The position numbers were made by a program, and so were the translations under genes. A DNA stretch of 64,000 nt from Alterirhizorhabdus solaris (GTDB lineage: Bacteria; Pseudomonadota; Alphaproteobacteria; Sphingomonadales; Sphingomonadaceae). The notes under the pieces are model-generated. The model worked only from the letters and a program-made list of their open reading frames with translations, did not search any database and was not told the origin of the DNA. Of this stretch, positions 35,033-44,757 are shown in pieces; the stretch's first letter is position 1; the number at the start of each line of letters is the position of its first letter. The stretch is taken from positions 22,931 to 86,930 of the forward strand of contig NZ_VNIM01000005.1 in the NCBI RefSeq assembly GCF_007785815.1, written 5' to 3'.

Positions 35033-36499
35033 ATGGGAAAGAAGACAGAGCCGAAGCCGGACCGGGACACCGAGGAGTTTCTCTCCAGTTTCCTCAAGGA
35101 ACTGAACGAAAACAATGCGGCGGTCTTTGTCGGCGCCGGCTTGTCGAAGGCTGCCGGATACGTCGATTGGCCAGGTTTGCTGTCAGGGGTGGCGACGAGC
35201 CTCGGGCTAGACACGGCTCGGGAGACCGACCTCGTCAGGCTCGCCCAGTTCCACATCAACGCCAATGCGACGAATCGCAATAAGCTCAGCCAGCTCCTCA
35301 TCGACGAATTTTCCGATCTTATGGAGCCAACCGAAAATCACCGGATACTGGCCCGCCTTCCGATCAACACGTTCTGGACGACGAACTACGATCGGCTGAT
35401 CGAGACCGCTCTCGAGGCTGGCGGCAAGCGCGTCGACGCCAAATACACTAAGGAGCAGCTCGCCACGACGCGACGCGGCCGCGATGCGGTCGTCTACAAG
35501 ATGCATGGCGACATCGAGCACCCCTCTCAGGCCATCCTGAGCCGGGACGACTATGAGAAGTATCACCAGACCCATGGCCCCTTCACCACGGCCTTGTCGG
35601 GCGATCTGATCGAGAAGACTTTCCTGTTCCTCGGGTTCAGTTTCACCGACCCCAATCTCGACCTCATTATGTCGCGGATCCGCACGACCTTCACGACCCA
35701 CCAGCGGCAGCATTATTGCATCGCCAAGCGCCGGACGAAGGCCAAGCGCGAGAATGAAGCGGATTTCGAGTACGACCTGACGCGGCAGAACCTGATCACG
35801 CAGGATTTGATGCGCTTCAACATCAAGACGATTTTCGTCGACAACTTCGGTCAGATAACTAACCTGTTGAAGACACTGGAAGACCGCTACCGGCGCCGTA
35901 CCGTGTTCATTTCGGGCAGTGCGGCCGACTACGGCGCCTGGGGTCAGTCCGGAACGGAAAACCTCGTCAGCAAGCTGGCGCGTGCGATCATCGACAGGGA
36001 CCTGCGGATCACGAGCGGCTTCGGCCTCGGCATCGGCGGCGCTGTCGTCACGGGCGCCGTCCAGCAGATCTACTCGACGCGTCATCGCAGCGTCGACGAG
36101 CAATTGGTGCTGCGGCCTTTCCCGATCGGGATCACGGAAGTGGCCGAACGTAACAAGACCTTTTCCCGTTACCGGGAGGAGCTCATCTCGCAGGCGGGGA
36201 TTGCCATCTTCATCATGGGCAACAAGACGGTCGACGGGCAGTTCGTCACCGCTGACGGGATGCGTAGCGAGTTCGAGCTCGCCAAGAGCCGCGGGCTTCA
36301 TCTCGTGCCGATTGGCGCATCGGGGTGGATGGCCAAGGAGCTCTGGGACGAGGTCACGAAAAACTTCGACCGCTTCTATCCGGGCGCTCCTGCCAAGATC
36401 AAAGCCGCATTCATGAAGCTCGGCGAGCCCACGAACGACCCACAAACCATTCTCCCAGCAGTGCTGGACCTCATCACCATTCTGACCACAGGAGCCTAA
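35033..36499 (+). CDS. thsA: ThsA, SIR2-SLOG NADase of a Thoeris defence system
   Basis: A 488-residue protein with an N-terminal SIR2 domain: the NAD-binding G34-A-G-L-S38 loop, TTNYD with N118, and MHGD with H158 as catalytic residues. These match the N and His needed in Bacillus cereus ThsA at similar spacing. From residue 289 a SLOG domain follows (VFISGSAADYG, then GFGLGIGGAV at 329-338). In Thoeris, ThsB TIR proteins sense phage and make a cyclic ADP-ribose signal that binds SLOG and switches on NAD depletion. R379 and E413 are candidate signal-binding residues by rough alignment. Confidence 0.9.
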   Translation: MGKKTEPKPDRDTEEFLSSFLKELNENNAAVFVGAGLSKAAGYVDWPGLLSGVATSLGLDTARETDLVRLAQFHINANATNRNKLSQLLIDEFSDLMEPTENHRILARLPINTFWTTNYDRLIETALEAGGKRVDAKYTKEQLATTRRGRDAVVYKMHGDIEHPSQAILSRDDYEKYHQTHGPFTTALSGDLIEKTFLFLGFSFTDPNLDLIMSRIRTTFTTHQRQHYCIAKRRTKAKRENEADFEYDLTRQNLITQDLMRFNIKTIFVDNFGQITNLLKTLEDRYRRRTVFISGSAADYGAWGQSGTENLVSKLARAIIDRDLRITSGFGLGIGGAVVTGAVQQIYSTRHRSVDEQLVLRPFPIGITEVAERNKTFSRYREELISQAGIAIFIMGNKTVDGQFVTADGMRSEFELAKSRGLHLVPIGASGWMAKELWDEVTKNFDRFYPGAPAKIKAAFMKLGEPTNDPQTILPAVLDLITILTTGA

Positions 36500-36501
36500 G
36501 C

Positions 36502-36990
36502 GTGGCGCGTCATACCTTCTTCAGCTTCCACCATCAGCGGGACGCCTGGCGCGCGGGTCAGGTGCGCAACAGCTGGGTGACCCAGGACAGGATCGACTCC
36601 GGCTTCTGGGACGCCGCCGCGTGGGAGGAGGTCAAGAGAAGGGACAAGGCCACGATCCATAAGTGGATCGATGAGCAGATGAAAGGCACGTCGGTCACGG
36701 TCGTCCTGATCGGCGCGGAGACGTCGACGCGCGAGCACGTCGGTTACGAGATCAGCCAGAGCCATACGCTCGGAAAGGGAATGCTCGGCGTCAACATCCA
36801 CAATATCAAAAACGAGGATGGCCTCACCGACAAGAAGGGCGCCAACCCCTTCAGCAACTGGAGCATAACCCAGAACGGTCAGAAGGTGTCGCTCGCGACG
36901 CTCTATCCGACCTACGACTGGGTCTCGGACAACGGCCGAGCGAACATGGGCGCCTGGATCGAGGCCGCCGCCAAGAAGGCCGGCCGCTAG
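36502..36990 (+). CDS. thsB: ThsB, TIR-like signal synthase of Thoeris
   Basis: Start is GTG 36502, with AGGAG 7 bases upstream and only 2 bases after the thsA stop. The 162-residue protein opens MARHTFFSFHHQRDAWRAGQ, the ThsB/TIR-like opening. E83 in the block TREHVGYEIS is the likely catalytic Glu that splits NAD. It would detect phage and make the signal for ThsA. The length fits known ThsB proteins. Confidence 0.9.
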   Translation: MARHTFFSFHHQRDAWRAGQVRNSWVTQDRIDSGFWDAAAWEEVKRRDKATIHKWIDEQMKGTSVTVVLIGAETSTREHVGYEISQSHTLGKGMLGVNIHNIKNEDGLTDKKGANPFSNWSITQNGQKVSLATLYPTYDWVSDNGRANMGAWIEAAAKKAGR

Positions 36991-37133
36991 GCCTGGACCT
37001 CCCGCTGGCCGCGAGCTCCGCGTCTTTTTACCGTTCGACGATCGGGGATCACCACGCTCGAATCGGCACCCTGCCTTAAGACGAAGCCGCCACGCCATCT
37101 GCAAGACCTTCAATCAAAGGAATTCGAGGAATC

Positions 37134-38588
37134 ATGGCCGACATTTTCCTGAGCTACCGCCGTGCCGACCGCAGCATCGCAGTCGATGAGCTCGCGCGCA
37201 TTTTCGAGCGCGCAGGCTATTCGGTCTGGTATGCGCCCAAGGCGGATGTCTCCGACGAACTGGCCTCGCTCATGGATGAGGTCAGAGCGGCACGGTGCGT
37301 CGTGGGCCTCTGGTCCCGCACCGCCGGCCAATCGCCCTATGTGCTCGAGGAATTCGAGGCGGCGCATGCAGCGCGCAAGCTCTTGGCCGTCGAGACCGAC
37401 GAGGCAAAGCTGCCCGCGCAGTTCCTCGACCGGATCGCGGGCAGACTCACCAATGTTTCGGCCATGACGCATGGGCCCGAATTGCCGCAGCTCCTACGAG
37501 GCATAGTCAAGATTATCGGCTTGCCGCCACGATACAAGGACGTCGAGGACCTGATCGCTAATACGCTCGACAACGATTTCGGGTTCTACAAGATCGGCAA
37601 CATCACCATTCCCGCGAGGCCCATCCTCGGGATACCCAAGCAGCCTTTTGCGCCTCGGGACGTCGCGATCACGTTCGACGACGTCAATCATTGGGATAGA
37701 GAGACCTATCCCAAGATCCTCAATAAGCAGTTCCAACACCTGTTCGACACGGCGCTGTCCGACCATCACTTGAAAGCGGGCGGCCTAACCGACAACTCCT
37801 TGGCGCGCCTTGATTCCTGGGATCAGGCGCCTGAGGGGCAAGAGGACGAGCGCGGGCTCGTGACCTTCAACTTCTCAAAGACCAGCTACTTTCGGATCTG
37901 GGCCACGAACAGCGCGATCGACGTTCCCTTCGCCGACGAGAACGGGCGAGAGACGACCATTCGGAACTCGTTTTGCTATCAGCCCTATGGCGACCTGTCG
38001 AAGTCGGTTCTCGCGAACAACCCGGGGGTAGAAGTCGTGATTATCTCCGACACGCCCCAACAGACACCCCAGCGACAGGTCCTCATTCGCCGCCGCAGCG
38101 AGAAGGCCGCCGGCTATAAGGGCTGGTACCAGGTGTCCGCATCAGGCCACCTGTCGCTCGCGCATGGCGACGAAGAGGGACGCCCGTCACCCTTCGTCAC
38201 GGCCATCCACGAGGCGAAGCAGGAAGTAGCGGACAGTCTCGAGCTCGATCCGGACGACTACAAGATGGTCGGCCTTTTGTTGAAAGCACAGGATCTCCAT
38301 CCCTCGTTTCACGGCTATATCGTCACCGACCGGGCCGCGGACGAGCTCAAGGTCGAGTTCTGCCGCGACGACTGGGAAGGCCTCAAGTCCGCAATCGCCT
38401 TCGATCCCGATACGGTCTTCACGCACATCGCCGAGAACAAATGGTATCCGCTGAGCGCCATGGCGATGATCGCAGCGCTCCAGGCATTTTATCCGCCGAG
38501 CGAGGTTCGCGAGGCCGCACTCCGCGTGAAGGTCAAGCGCGCCCAGGACTTCTACCTCGTGCACAACGCCGGAACTGACCCCAATTAG
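37134..38588 (+). CDS. TIR domain fused to a divergent Nudix-like domain
   Basis: A 484-residue protein starting at ATG 37134, with CGAGGAATC directly upstream, 143 bases after thsB. Residues 3-130 form a TIR domain (MADIFLSYRRADRS, then SPYVLEEFEAA with E73 as likely catalytic Glu). Residues about 130-290 match no family I know. Residues about 300-440 look Nudix-like: ASGHLSLAHGDEEG, then HEAKQEVADSL at 359-369, close to the Nudix box helix but not canonical. It may be a second sensor, or it may bind or break the NAD-derived signal. Confidence 0.75.
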   Translation: MADIFLSYRRADRSIAVDELARIFERAGYSVWYAPKADVSDELASLMDEVRAARCVVGLWSRTAGQSPYVLEEFEAAHAARKLLAVETDEAKLPAQFLDRIAGRLTNVSAMTHGPELPQLLRGIVKIIGLPPRYKDVEDLIANTLDNDFGFYKIGNITIPARPILGIPKQPFAPRDVAITFDDVNHWDRETYPKILNKQFQHLFDTALSDHHLKAGGLTDNSLARLDSWDQAPEGQEDERGLVTFNFSKTSYFRIWATNSAIDVPFADENGRETTIRNSFCYQPYGDLSKSVLANNPGVEVVIISDTPQQTPQRQVLIRRRSEKAAGYKGWYQVSASGHLSLAHGDEEGRPSPFVTAIHEAKQEVADSLELDPDDYKMVGLLLKAQDLHPSFHGYIVTDRAADELKVEFCRDDWEGLKSAIAFDPDTVFTHIAENKWYPLSAMAMIAALQAFYPPSEVREAALRVKVKRAQDFYLVHNAGTDPN

Positions 38589-38969
38589 GACATCAGCAGC
38601 CGCCTGACGTGATGTGTTGGACGACCTCCGCACCAGCTTAGCCGTGTAATTAACTGGTCGTTGGGAATCGCGACTTAGTCCCACAGCCAGAGGATGTCCC
38701 TAGCCCTCTAACTTGGTGAACGAAGGACCGCTTTCAGGTTGCAGACAGGGGCCGTCGAACGGCGGATTTGTCGGCAGTTCCCGCCGGGCGGCGGCCTGAA
38801 GCAGCCCGAATGACTGCTCCTGTCAGACTGCGATGTTCGTGCAGCCAGAAGCGAACGTTTCAATCTGGTCGCGAGCAGCGAGCCGCCGCATCCGAATCGT
38901 CGGCCTTGATGATCGTCGTCGCGCCGGGCGCAATCTCATGTTGGCCAATTCGGCCACAGGAGAGATACC
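38589..38969. other. spacer between the defence genes and the integrase
   Basis: No supported gene. Composition changes towards the integrase leader. The stretch around 38690 (ccagaggatgtccc) faintly resembles the core of the 38-bp repeats but is too short and imperfect to call. No terminator was clearly seen after the TIR-Nudix gene. Confidence 0.35.
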
Positions 38970-39601
38970 ATGGAAGATTCGAAGGCTGAGCCGGCTGCCA
39001 TCCTCCGGCGGGCATGGAATGCGGGGAAGATGGTCGGCGCAAAGCGAGCATTGAAACCAAAGCAAATATGGGAGATTCGATTTTACCTCAACCAGCACCG
39101 ACGGCTGCGCGATCGGGCGCTTTTCGATCTCGCGATCGATAGCAAGCTTCGCGGCTGCGATGTCGTGAGTGTGAAGATCGGCGATCTGGTCAGCGGCGGA
39201 CAGGTTCGACCACGCGCGTCGGTGGTGCAGCAAAAAACAGGGCGCCCCGTTCAATTTGAGCTCCTTCCTGACGCCAGGGGCAGCCTTTTGGCTGGCTTGA
39301 GCGCCGTGGCGGTACCCTTGCCGATTACGTTTTCCCGAGCCGCGTTGATCATTCCGACCACCTCAGCACTCGACAGTATGCTCGGCTCGTCGATGAGTGG
39401 GTATCGGGGATCGGCCTACAGCGCGAGGAGTACGGCACTCATTCCCTCAGACGAACAAAGGCCTCGATCATCTACAAAGCGACCGGGACTTTGCGGGCCG
39501 TTCAGATCCTGCTCGGACACAGCAAGATCGAGAACGCCGTTCGGTATCTCGGCGTCGACATCGAGGATGCGCTCGCCCTAGCGGAGGGCACAGAGATTTG
39601 A
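38970..39601 (+). pseudogene. tyrosine recombinase/integrase, one-base frameshift
   Basis: Frame 1 from 38970 reads as the N-terminal and core part (KALKPKQIW-like, then KLRGCDVVSVKIGDL with the first catalytic Arg, and VVQQKTGRPVQFEL). Near 39291-39296 the frame shifts; two bases on, it continues as LERRGGTLADYVFPSRVDHS, then THSLRRTKASIIY with His and Arg, LLGHSKI with His, and VRYLGV with the catalytic Tyr, ending at TGA 39599. Adding one base would restore a 210-residue protein. Such short integrases are common in alphaproteobacterial mobile DNA. Confidence 0.85.
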
Positions 39602-39781
39602 CCCCTTCGGCTCTTGGCCACCGGCTAGGAGCCGATCTGCCTGGTCCTGAGACCCGGGCCAGTCTGGACCCGACGCCGCCGCCTGGCTACAATCTGCGAA
39701 TCGCTGGAACAGCAAATCGCGTGATCGCCATCTGGGGACTTTGCCGCCGTTCGCCATTGAAATGCCGAATGGCAGCTCTTC

Positions 39782-41164
39782 TCAAAAGCCGACGACTCCC
39801 CTCTCGATGAGCCAGCCGCAGATCCGGTCGGCTTGAGTTCCCGCTTGCCCGCGCACGAGTGCCTCCAGCAGGTCCCCGACCGTTTCGCTATCCACGATCG
39901 CTGGTACGATCATGTCGATCGGAATGCCGCCGAGGAAGGCCACAGGCTCCGCCTCGGTCCCGGCCAAGACCGCCAGGCGCGGCTCGACGAAATCACCGCA
40001 CAGACAGGGGACCTCTACGACGCGGCTTCGGTCCAGATGGATGGGCGTCGATGCGACTGGCTTGGGACCGCTCATGGGATGCGCCTCGACCCGCGCTACC
40101 GCCGCGCCGCCCGCACACCGCGACCGCCAGAACGGCTTCTCGGCGTGGACGCTCCGGCCGTAGATCTCTGTGGTCGCGACGGCATGCGTCCAGGCCGATC
40201 GCTCCAACCTCTCCTCATAGTATTTCCGCGCAACGGCTTGGGAGCCGGGCCGGCGAAGGATGGTGTTGACCACGACGGACGCACTACGGGCCGACTGGAT
40301 GCAGTGCTGGACGCCCAACGAGGCTAGCGGGTCGAAGCTCTGCGCCGCCTCTCCGACCTTGATATAGTCCGGGCCCACTGCCTCCTCGTCGAGCCAGGCA
40401 CTGGCGTCGCACGCGGTTACCTGGCCGCAGGATAGGACGGTTCCGAATGAAGGCAGGAGATCCGTGTCGGCCAGCCCGTCGAGATAAATCTGGCGCAGAT
40501 CCCCTCGGCTCCGTGGCAAGGCATGGCGATCGGTGAACAGCGTAGCGTTGAAGCCCAGATCCGCGACCGGTGCGCCCCAAGCCCAAACGCCCTCGCCGGC
40601 CGCGACGCGGGGTCGATCCGGGAGACCCGCGCCGCTCCAATAGGCATAGAGCGCGATTGTCCGCGGTCCCTGCCAACGGCGCAATTTCGGCAACAGGCCC
40701 CGCCGACCAGCCGCATCGACCAAGAAGTTGGCCCCACGAACCTGGCCATCCGCGAGCATAACGCTCCAACCTCCTTCTGACCGACGGATGGCGGTGGTGG
40801 CGCGCCGTCCGAGATCGACGACGACACCCGCCTCCCGGCAGATCTCCCCCAGTGCCGCATCGAAGCGGCCCCGGTCTAACGTCGCCGCGCCCGGCGGTGC
40901 GTCCCTCGTGATCCAGCTTTCCGATGCCCAGCGCTCGTCGCACCGCGAAAACCGACGCCAGCCTGCACGATAAAGCACTCCTTCGAGGCCTAAGTCGTGG
41001 AGCTGGCGGAGAACGGCCACGCTGATCGCCTCTCCTACATGGGGTCTGGCGCCAGCATGCTCCTCGATCAGGCGGACCGACAAGCCCAGACGACACAGCG
41101 CCAGCGCGCTGATGCACCCGGCCGGACCGCCGCCGACGACGATCACGTCGGTAAGGCCAGTCAC
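39782..41164 (-). CDS. FAD-dependent monooxygenase, LodB/QhpG-like
   Basis: Start set at GTG 41164, overlapping the stop of the radical SAM gene as GTGA; the frame to 41332 is a shadow. The 460-residue protein opens with the dinucleotide-binding motif DVIVVGGGPAGCISALALCR and has the group VGEAISVAVL and the later SFDPLASLGVQHCIQSA block of flavin halogenase/monooxygenase relatives. LodB and QhpG are flavoproteins that oxidise a Trp in a partner protein to form cysteine tryptophylquinone. Being last in this operon fits a maturation role. Confidence 0.75.
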   Translation of the reverse strand: MTGLTDVIVVGGGPAGCISALALCRLGLSVRLIEEHAGARPHVGEAISVAVLRQLHDLGLEGVLYRAGWRRFSRCDERWASESWITRDAPPGAATLDRGRFDAALGEICREAGVVVDLGRRATTAIRRSEGGWSVMLADGQVRGANFLVDAAGRRGLLPKLRRWQGPRTIALYAYWSGAGLPDRPRVAAGEGVWAWGAPVADLGFNATLFTDRHALPRSRGDLRQIYLDGLADTDLLPSFGTVLSCGQVTACDASAWLDEEAVGPDYIKVGEAAQSFDPLASLGVQHCIQSARSASVVVNTILRRPGSQAVARKYYEERLERSAWTHAVATTEIYGRSVHAEKPFWRSRCAGGAAVARVEAHPMSGPKPVASTPIHLDRSRVVEVPCLCGDFVEPRLAVLAGTEAEPVAFLGGIPIDMIVPAIVDSETVGDLLEALVRGQAGTQADRICGWLIERGVVGF

Positions 41165-42504
41165 CGCGCCAGTTGGTCGATGAAGTCGGGCCTCGTCCGC
41201 GAGAGGCGGCCATAGGCCCCTATCGCGTAATGCAGCCAGCCACGGATGAAGTCGCAGGCCGGACGGCCACGGCTCAGTGTTTCGTGATGGCAACCGCCAG
41301 CGCAGAGGTAGCGAGCCCAGCACGAACGGCATCCAGGCTGAGCGTGCACGTGCCGCTCGTTCAGCCAGACGTCCTGCCGTTCCCGATCGACGCCGTCCGC
41401 AAGCGTGCCCATCGCACCTTCCGGCGCATCGACAAAGCGGTGGCAGGCGGCCAACTCACCTTCCGCGGACACGCCAAAGTAGCCGGCCCCGGCACCACAG
41501 GGATAGGGGCGGTGAGTCCCGCGGTGGATCTCGCGAAGCGCGTTGAGGAGGTTCAGGAACGGATAGCGCTCCCCGGCGGCGGTCCTTGCCTCGAACTCCT
41601 GGCCGCAGGAGACCATCTGCTCGAGCATCGAGTGCAGGTGCCCCTCCTGCATCTCATCCTCCTCGCCGGGCGCGGAAAGCATGGGCGAGAACCCGACGCT
41701 GTGGAAGCCGAGAGCCGTGAAGTGATTCAGCATCGGCAGCAGGTCGAGATTCCGCGGCGTGACCGTCACGCGGGCCGAGACCTGGCAGCCACGCGCGCGG
41801 CCGAGCAGTGGGGAAATGCGCTCCATGATCCGCGCGTAGCTTCCGCGGCCACCCTTGAAGGGACGCTGCAGGTCGTGGTCACCGCCGACACCGTCGAGAC
41901 TGACGGTGACGGCGAAGCGGTGCGCGTCAAACAGCTCGATGTCGCGATCGGAAACGAGGGTGCCGTTGGTGGTGATGGAGAAGGAAACGGCGATACCGCG
42001 CCGCGCCGCTTCCTCGACCGCGTAACGGGTCGACGCATGCACGACGTCGCGACCCATGAGCGGCTCGCCACCCAGAAAAGCGACGTTGACCCGCTCGCCG
42101 GGAAGGGTCTCCCGCAGCAGCATGTCGATCGCGGCCTGCGCGGTCGCCAGGTCCATCCCCTTGGGCGACCCACCGAACGACCCACCCTGGGCGTAACAGT
42201 AGCCGCAGCCGAGATTGCAACTCTGAGCAACCGCGAGCGAGATCGCCCGCACGCGTCGATCGTCCGGGGTCGACGCGCAGCGGTCCACGCGAGGCTCGAG
42301 ACCGAGGCGCGCCAGAATCGCAGCGGTGGCAGCACCATCTTCGGACGAGCCGGCCAGCGTCAACTCGTCGGCGAGCGCCTCGTCGATGTCGAACAGTTGG
42401 CTGCCGTCCGGAAGGAGGAGCTGAGCACCACCCTCCGATCGGAGCACATGGGCGTCGCGTGAGCGGGGGCGCGAGGCGTCGATGATGGCAGTTGCCGTGT
42501 TCAT
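41161..42504 (-). CDS. radical SAM/SPASM peptide maturase
   Basis: Start set at ATG 42504, five bases after the stop of the preceding gene. The 447-residue protein has C96-x3-C100-x2-C103 (CNLGCGYC) for the radical SAM cluster, a GGEPL block and a Cys-rich SPASM end (CGAGAGYFGVSAEGELAACH, then CRSCWARYLCAGGC). The first 90 residues look like a PqqD-like peptide-binding domain. Relatives such as QhpD make thioether links in quinohemoprotein subunits. Its likely target is the split LodA pair next door. Confidence 0.85.
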   Translation of the reverse strand: MNTATAIIDASRPRSRDAHVLRSEGGAQLLLPDGSQLFDIDEALADELTLAGSSEDGAATAAILARLGLEPRVDRCASTPDDRRVRAISLAVAQSCNLGCGYCYAQGGSFGGSPKGMDLATAQAAIDMLLRETLPGERVNVAFLGGEPLMGRDVVHASTRYAVEEAARRGIAVSFSITTNGTLVSDRDIELFDAHRFAVTVSLDGVGGDHDLQRPFKGGRGSYARIMERISPLLGRARGCQVSARVTVTPRNLDLLPMLNHFTALGFHSVGFSPMLSAPGEEDEMQEGHLHSMLEQMVSCGQEFEARTAAGERYPFLNLLNALREIHRGTHRPYPCGAGAGYFGVSAEGELAACHRFVDAPEGAMGTLADGVDRERQDVWLNERHVHAQPGCRSCWARYLCAGGCHHETLSRGRPACDFIRGWLHYAIGAYGRLSRTRPDFIDQLAR

Positions 42505-42508
42505 CGGG

Positions 42509-43381
42509 CTACGACCGATCCAACCGGTCCTGCTCCTCAGACCCACCAACGACGAACTTCAGGTATCCCTGCCAGTTCCGGAACAACTGCTCGTAGCTCC
42601 AAACCGCGCCGTCCTTGCGGTCGTCGAGGATGTAGCCGCCGCCTGCCGGCCGCTCGATCGCCATCCAGTTGTCGCCCACACTGGTGCCGTCCGGGCCATC
42701 GACCACGTTCACGAAATCGGGCCGGCTCGCGGCCCAGTAGTAGCAGGCGCATTCCCGATAGTCGTTCTGCCAAGGTGAACAGAGGCCTTGCGTGAGCTCG
42801 CCGGGCTCGATGAGTTCCTTCGACAGCGTGGCCATCGGCTTGCCGTCCACAGAACTGCTCTCGAAGATCGGGCGCACCTTGAGCTTAACCTTCAACAGCT
42901 TGGCGACGTCCGACGGATCCTCCGGCATCAGAACCTCCTCTGGTGACGGTTCCGCCGTAAAGTAGCCAAAGACAGACCGTCCCTGGGCTTCGTGAATGCG
43001 CGCCAAGCTGTTCGCCCATTCCATAAAGGAGACGCCGTTCTTGTTGAACGCAGACGCGAGGGGCGCCGGACCGGTCCCGGGTCTCTGGGTTCCAGTCGTC
43101 TCCACGACCATCGGCAGGACTCCGGTAGCGGCGTGGGAATCCTCGATCGCCAACAGACGGTGACCCTTGAGGTCTACAAGCTGATCCGACCCCTCAAGCA
43201 CGAGATTGTGGCACTCGATCAGTGTCAAATCCTCGAAGATCCTGCGCCAGATCACACGGAAGTCGAATTCCAGGCCGGGAAAACAGTTGGAAATGGCAGT
43301 GACTGGCAGCGTGTTCCAAGGGTTGCCGCGGCCCTTGTAGTTTAGCTGCGCCGCGAGATTGCTCGGAGAGATCTTCGTCAT
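42509..43381 (-). CDS. LodA-like protein, C-terminal half (likely quinone-bearing)
   Basis: A 290-residue protein that fits the second half of LodA/GoxA oxidases: ISNCFPGLEFDFRVIW matches the family PGIE block, and PGELTQGLCSPWQNDY matches the LT..L..PWQ.D block that precedes the cofactor Cys. Candidate cofactor residues are C211 or C213, with a downstream Trp such as W270 (about 59 residues on, close to the spacing in LodA). The extra Cys residues are unusual. It starts inside the end of the preceding gene (ATGA), so the two halves are made together. Confidence 0.65.
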   Translation of the reverse strand: MTKISPSNLAAQLNYKGRGNPWNTLPVTAISNCFPGLEFDFRVIWRRIFEDLTLIECHNLVLEGSDQLVDLKGHRLLAIEDSHAATGVLPMVVETTGTQRPGTGPAPLASAFNKNGVSFMEWANSLARIHEAQGRSVFGYFTAEPSPEEVLMPEDPSDVAKLLKVKLKVRPIFESSSVDGKPMATLSKELIEPGELTQGLCSPWQNDYRECACYYWAASRPDFVNVVDGPDGTSVGDNWMAIERPAGGGYILDDRKDGAVWSYEQLFRNWQGYLKFVVGGSEEQDRLDRS

Positions 43382-44757
43382 GCGGACACCTCGGTCGGAT
43401 CGGTAAACAGGCTGCCCATGGCCGCGGAGACGACCGCGTCGATCTGCCGGCGGGTAAGGACAAGGTGGCGTCCATCGGCGCCGCGCATCATGGCGGGCAT
43501 TTTGCGGCGTCCGAGATCGCTCAGATCCCCCACCTGCTCGGGGCGGCGCAATGCGTCTCCGAACCAGGCACCCGTGCCGCTGCGCAACGCAGCCAGCACG
43601 TTCTGGTGCAACGCGAGGATAGCGCGGTTGTCAACAATTGCCGGCGCCATGATCGGCTCGAAAAATCGACTGAAGTCGTTCGAGTCCTGGCGGACCATCG
43701 TGCTCGCCTGATCTGTCCGCCCTTTAACCGTGTTGCCGTTAAGTGCCGTGGTATTGAACAACCGCACGGTCTCAACGGCACGTCGAAGTATCTCCTCCGC
43801 ATCCGCGAGCGTCGCGAGCCCGTCGTGATCGACACCGAAGGCAATCTGCTCGAGTTCATCGGCGACGGTGCGGATCGGGATCGTGTCAGGTGCAAAGGTG
43901 GGAGGCCCCGACCCGATGCGGCCGAATGCGCTGAGAGTCTTTCCGTCGATCACAAGGGACACCGCGACTACCCCGTCGCACTCGTCGTCGAAGTAGCCGC
44001 GACTAAGATTGTTGCTGTCCTGGGTGAATATGGTCCCCGGATTCGTCAGCAGATGCGGATCCGTCTTGCTCTCATCGTAGCCAAGCCAGTCCCCCTTGCG
44101 CGGGTCGTAGATTATGCGATCAGCGGGAACGTTGTCGTCCGTGTGCGGCGGGTCGGGCTTCTTCGTGTCGTAGACCGAGCCAGTGGGGCTTGCGCCGTAG
44201 ACGTGCCCGGCCGCAGGCGTAAACCTCAATCGAATCTCCGGAAATTCCTCGGTCGGACGAACGTATTGCGCCCAGCCCAAGGGCAACGTCATCCCATCGC
44301 GGAAGTTGGGACAGGTGGCGTCGATGCTGTGCCGGGCGTGGTCATCGACCTTCAGGATAGCCTCTATCCTGTCGTTCTCATCGAACGTGCGACGCTCGAT
44401 CTTTCGGCAACCCACATGCACGGTCCAGCTAACATCTCCCGCGTCGAGACCGAGCGCCTTCAGCAGATCGATAGTCAGCGGCTCGAGCACGTCGTCCGCC
44501 GTTCTGGCGAACACTTCGAGAAATGGCGCGACCGGCCGCACCTCGTCTCCGTCGCGGAACTTGATCCTCGCGGGCGTGTAGGCCCGGACGATCTCCCCGC
44601 TATCCTGGTTCAGCTCGAACGTCTCGTCGGGAACGACCTTGCGATAGCCGAGCGCCTCGTCGCCCACCTCCAGCCGATAGCTCTCTAGCGGAGTCGAGGA
44701 CGCGCCCAAGCGCGCCACCGAGAGCGGAGGCAATATGCGGAGCTCCGTGATGGTCAT
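43378..44757 (-). CDS. LodA-like protein, N-terminal half
   Basis: A 459-residue protein opening ITELRILPPLSVARLG, the LodA/GoxA opening (RI.P...ARLG.S), and ending with LTRRQIDAVVSAAMGSLFTD, which matches the family region just before the cofactor half. No signal peptide is visible. Added to the 290-residue product downstream, the total (749) is close to full-length LodA, which argues for a split gene rather than a truncation. LodA relatives oxidise amino acids and release hydrogen peroxide. It starts in an ATGA overlap with the ferritin-like gene. Confidence 0.65.
   Translation of the reverse strand: MTITELRILPPLSVARLGASSTPLESYRLEVGDEALGYRKVVPDETFELNQDSGEIVRAYTPARIKFRDGDEVRPVAPFLEVFARTADDVLEPLTIDLLKALGLDAGDVSWTVHVGCRKIERRTFDENDRIEAILKVDDHARHSIDATCPNFRDGMTLPLGWAQYVRPTEEFPEIRLRFTPAAGHVYGASPTGSVYDTKKPDPPHTDDNVPADRIIYDPRKGDWLGYDESKTDPHLLTNPGTIFTQDSNNLSRGYFDDECDGVVAVSLVIDGKTLSAFGRIGSGPPTFAPDTIPIRTVADELEQIAFGVDHDGLATLADAEEILRRAVETVRLFNTTALNGNTVKGRTDQASTMVRQDSNDFSRFFEPIMAPAIVDNRAILALHQNVLAALRSGTGAWFGDALRRPEQVGDLSDLGRRKMPAMMRGADGRHLVLTRRQIDAVVSAAMGSLFTDPTEVSA

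Noticed and set aside
35207..36445. Minus-strand frame of 412 residues
   Set aside because: Antisense shadow of thsA, which has the SIR2 and SLOG motifs.
38680..38720. Possible third Tn3-type repeat before the integrase
   Set aside because: Only about ten bases (agaggatgt) match the core, without the GGGG start or TAAG end.
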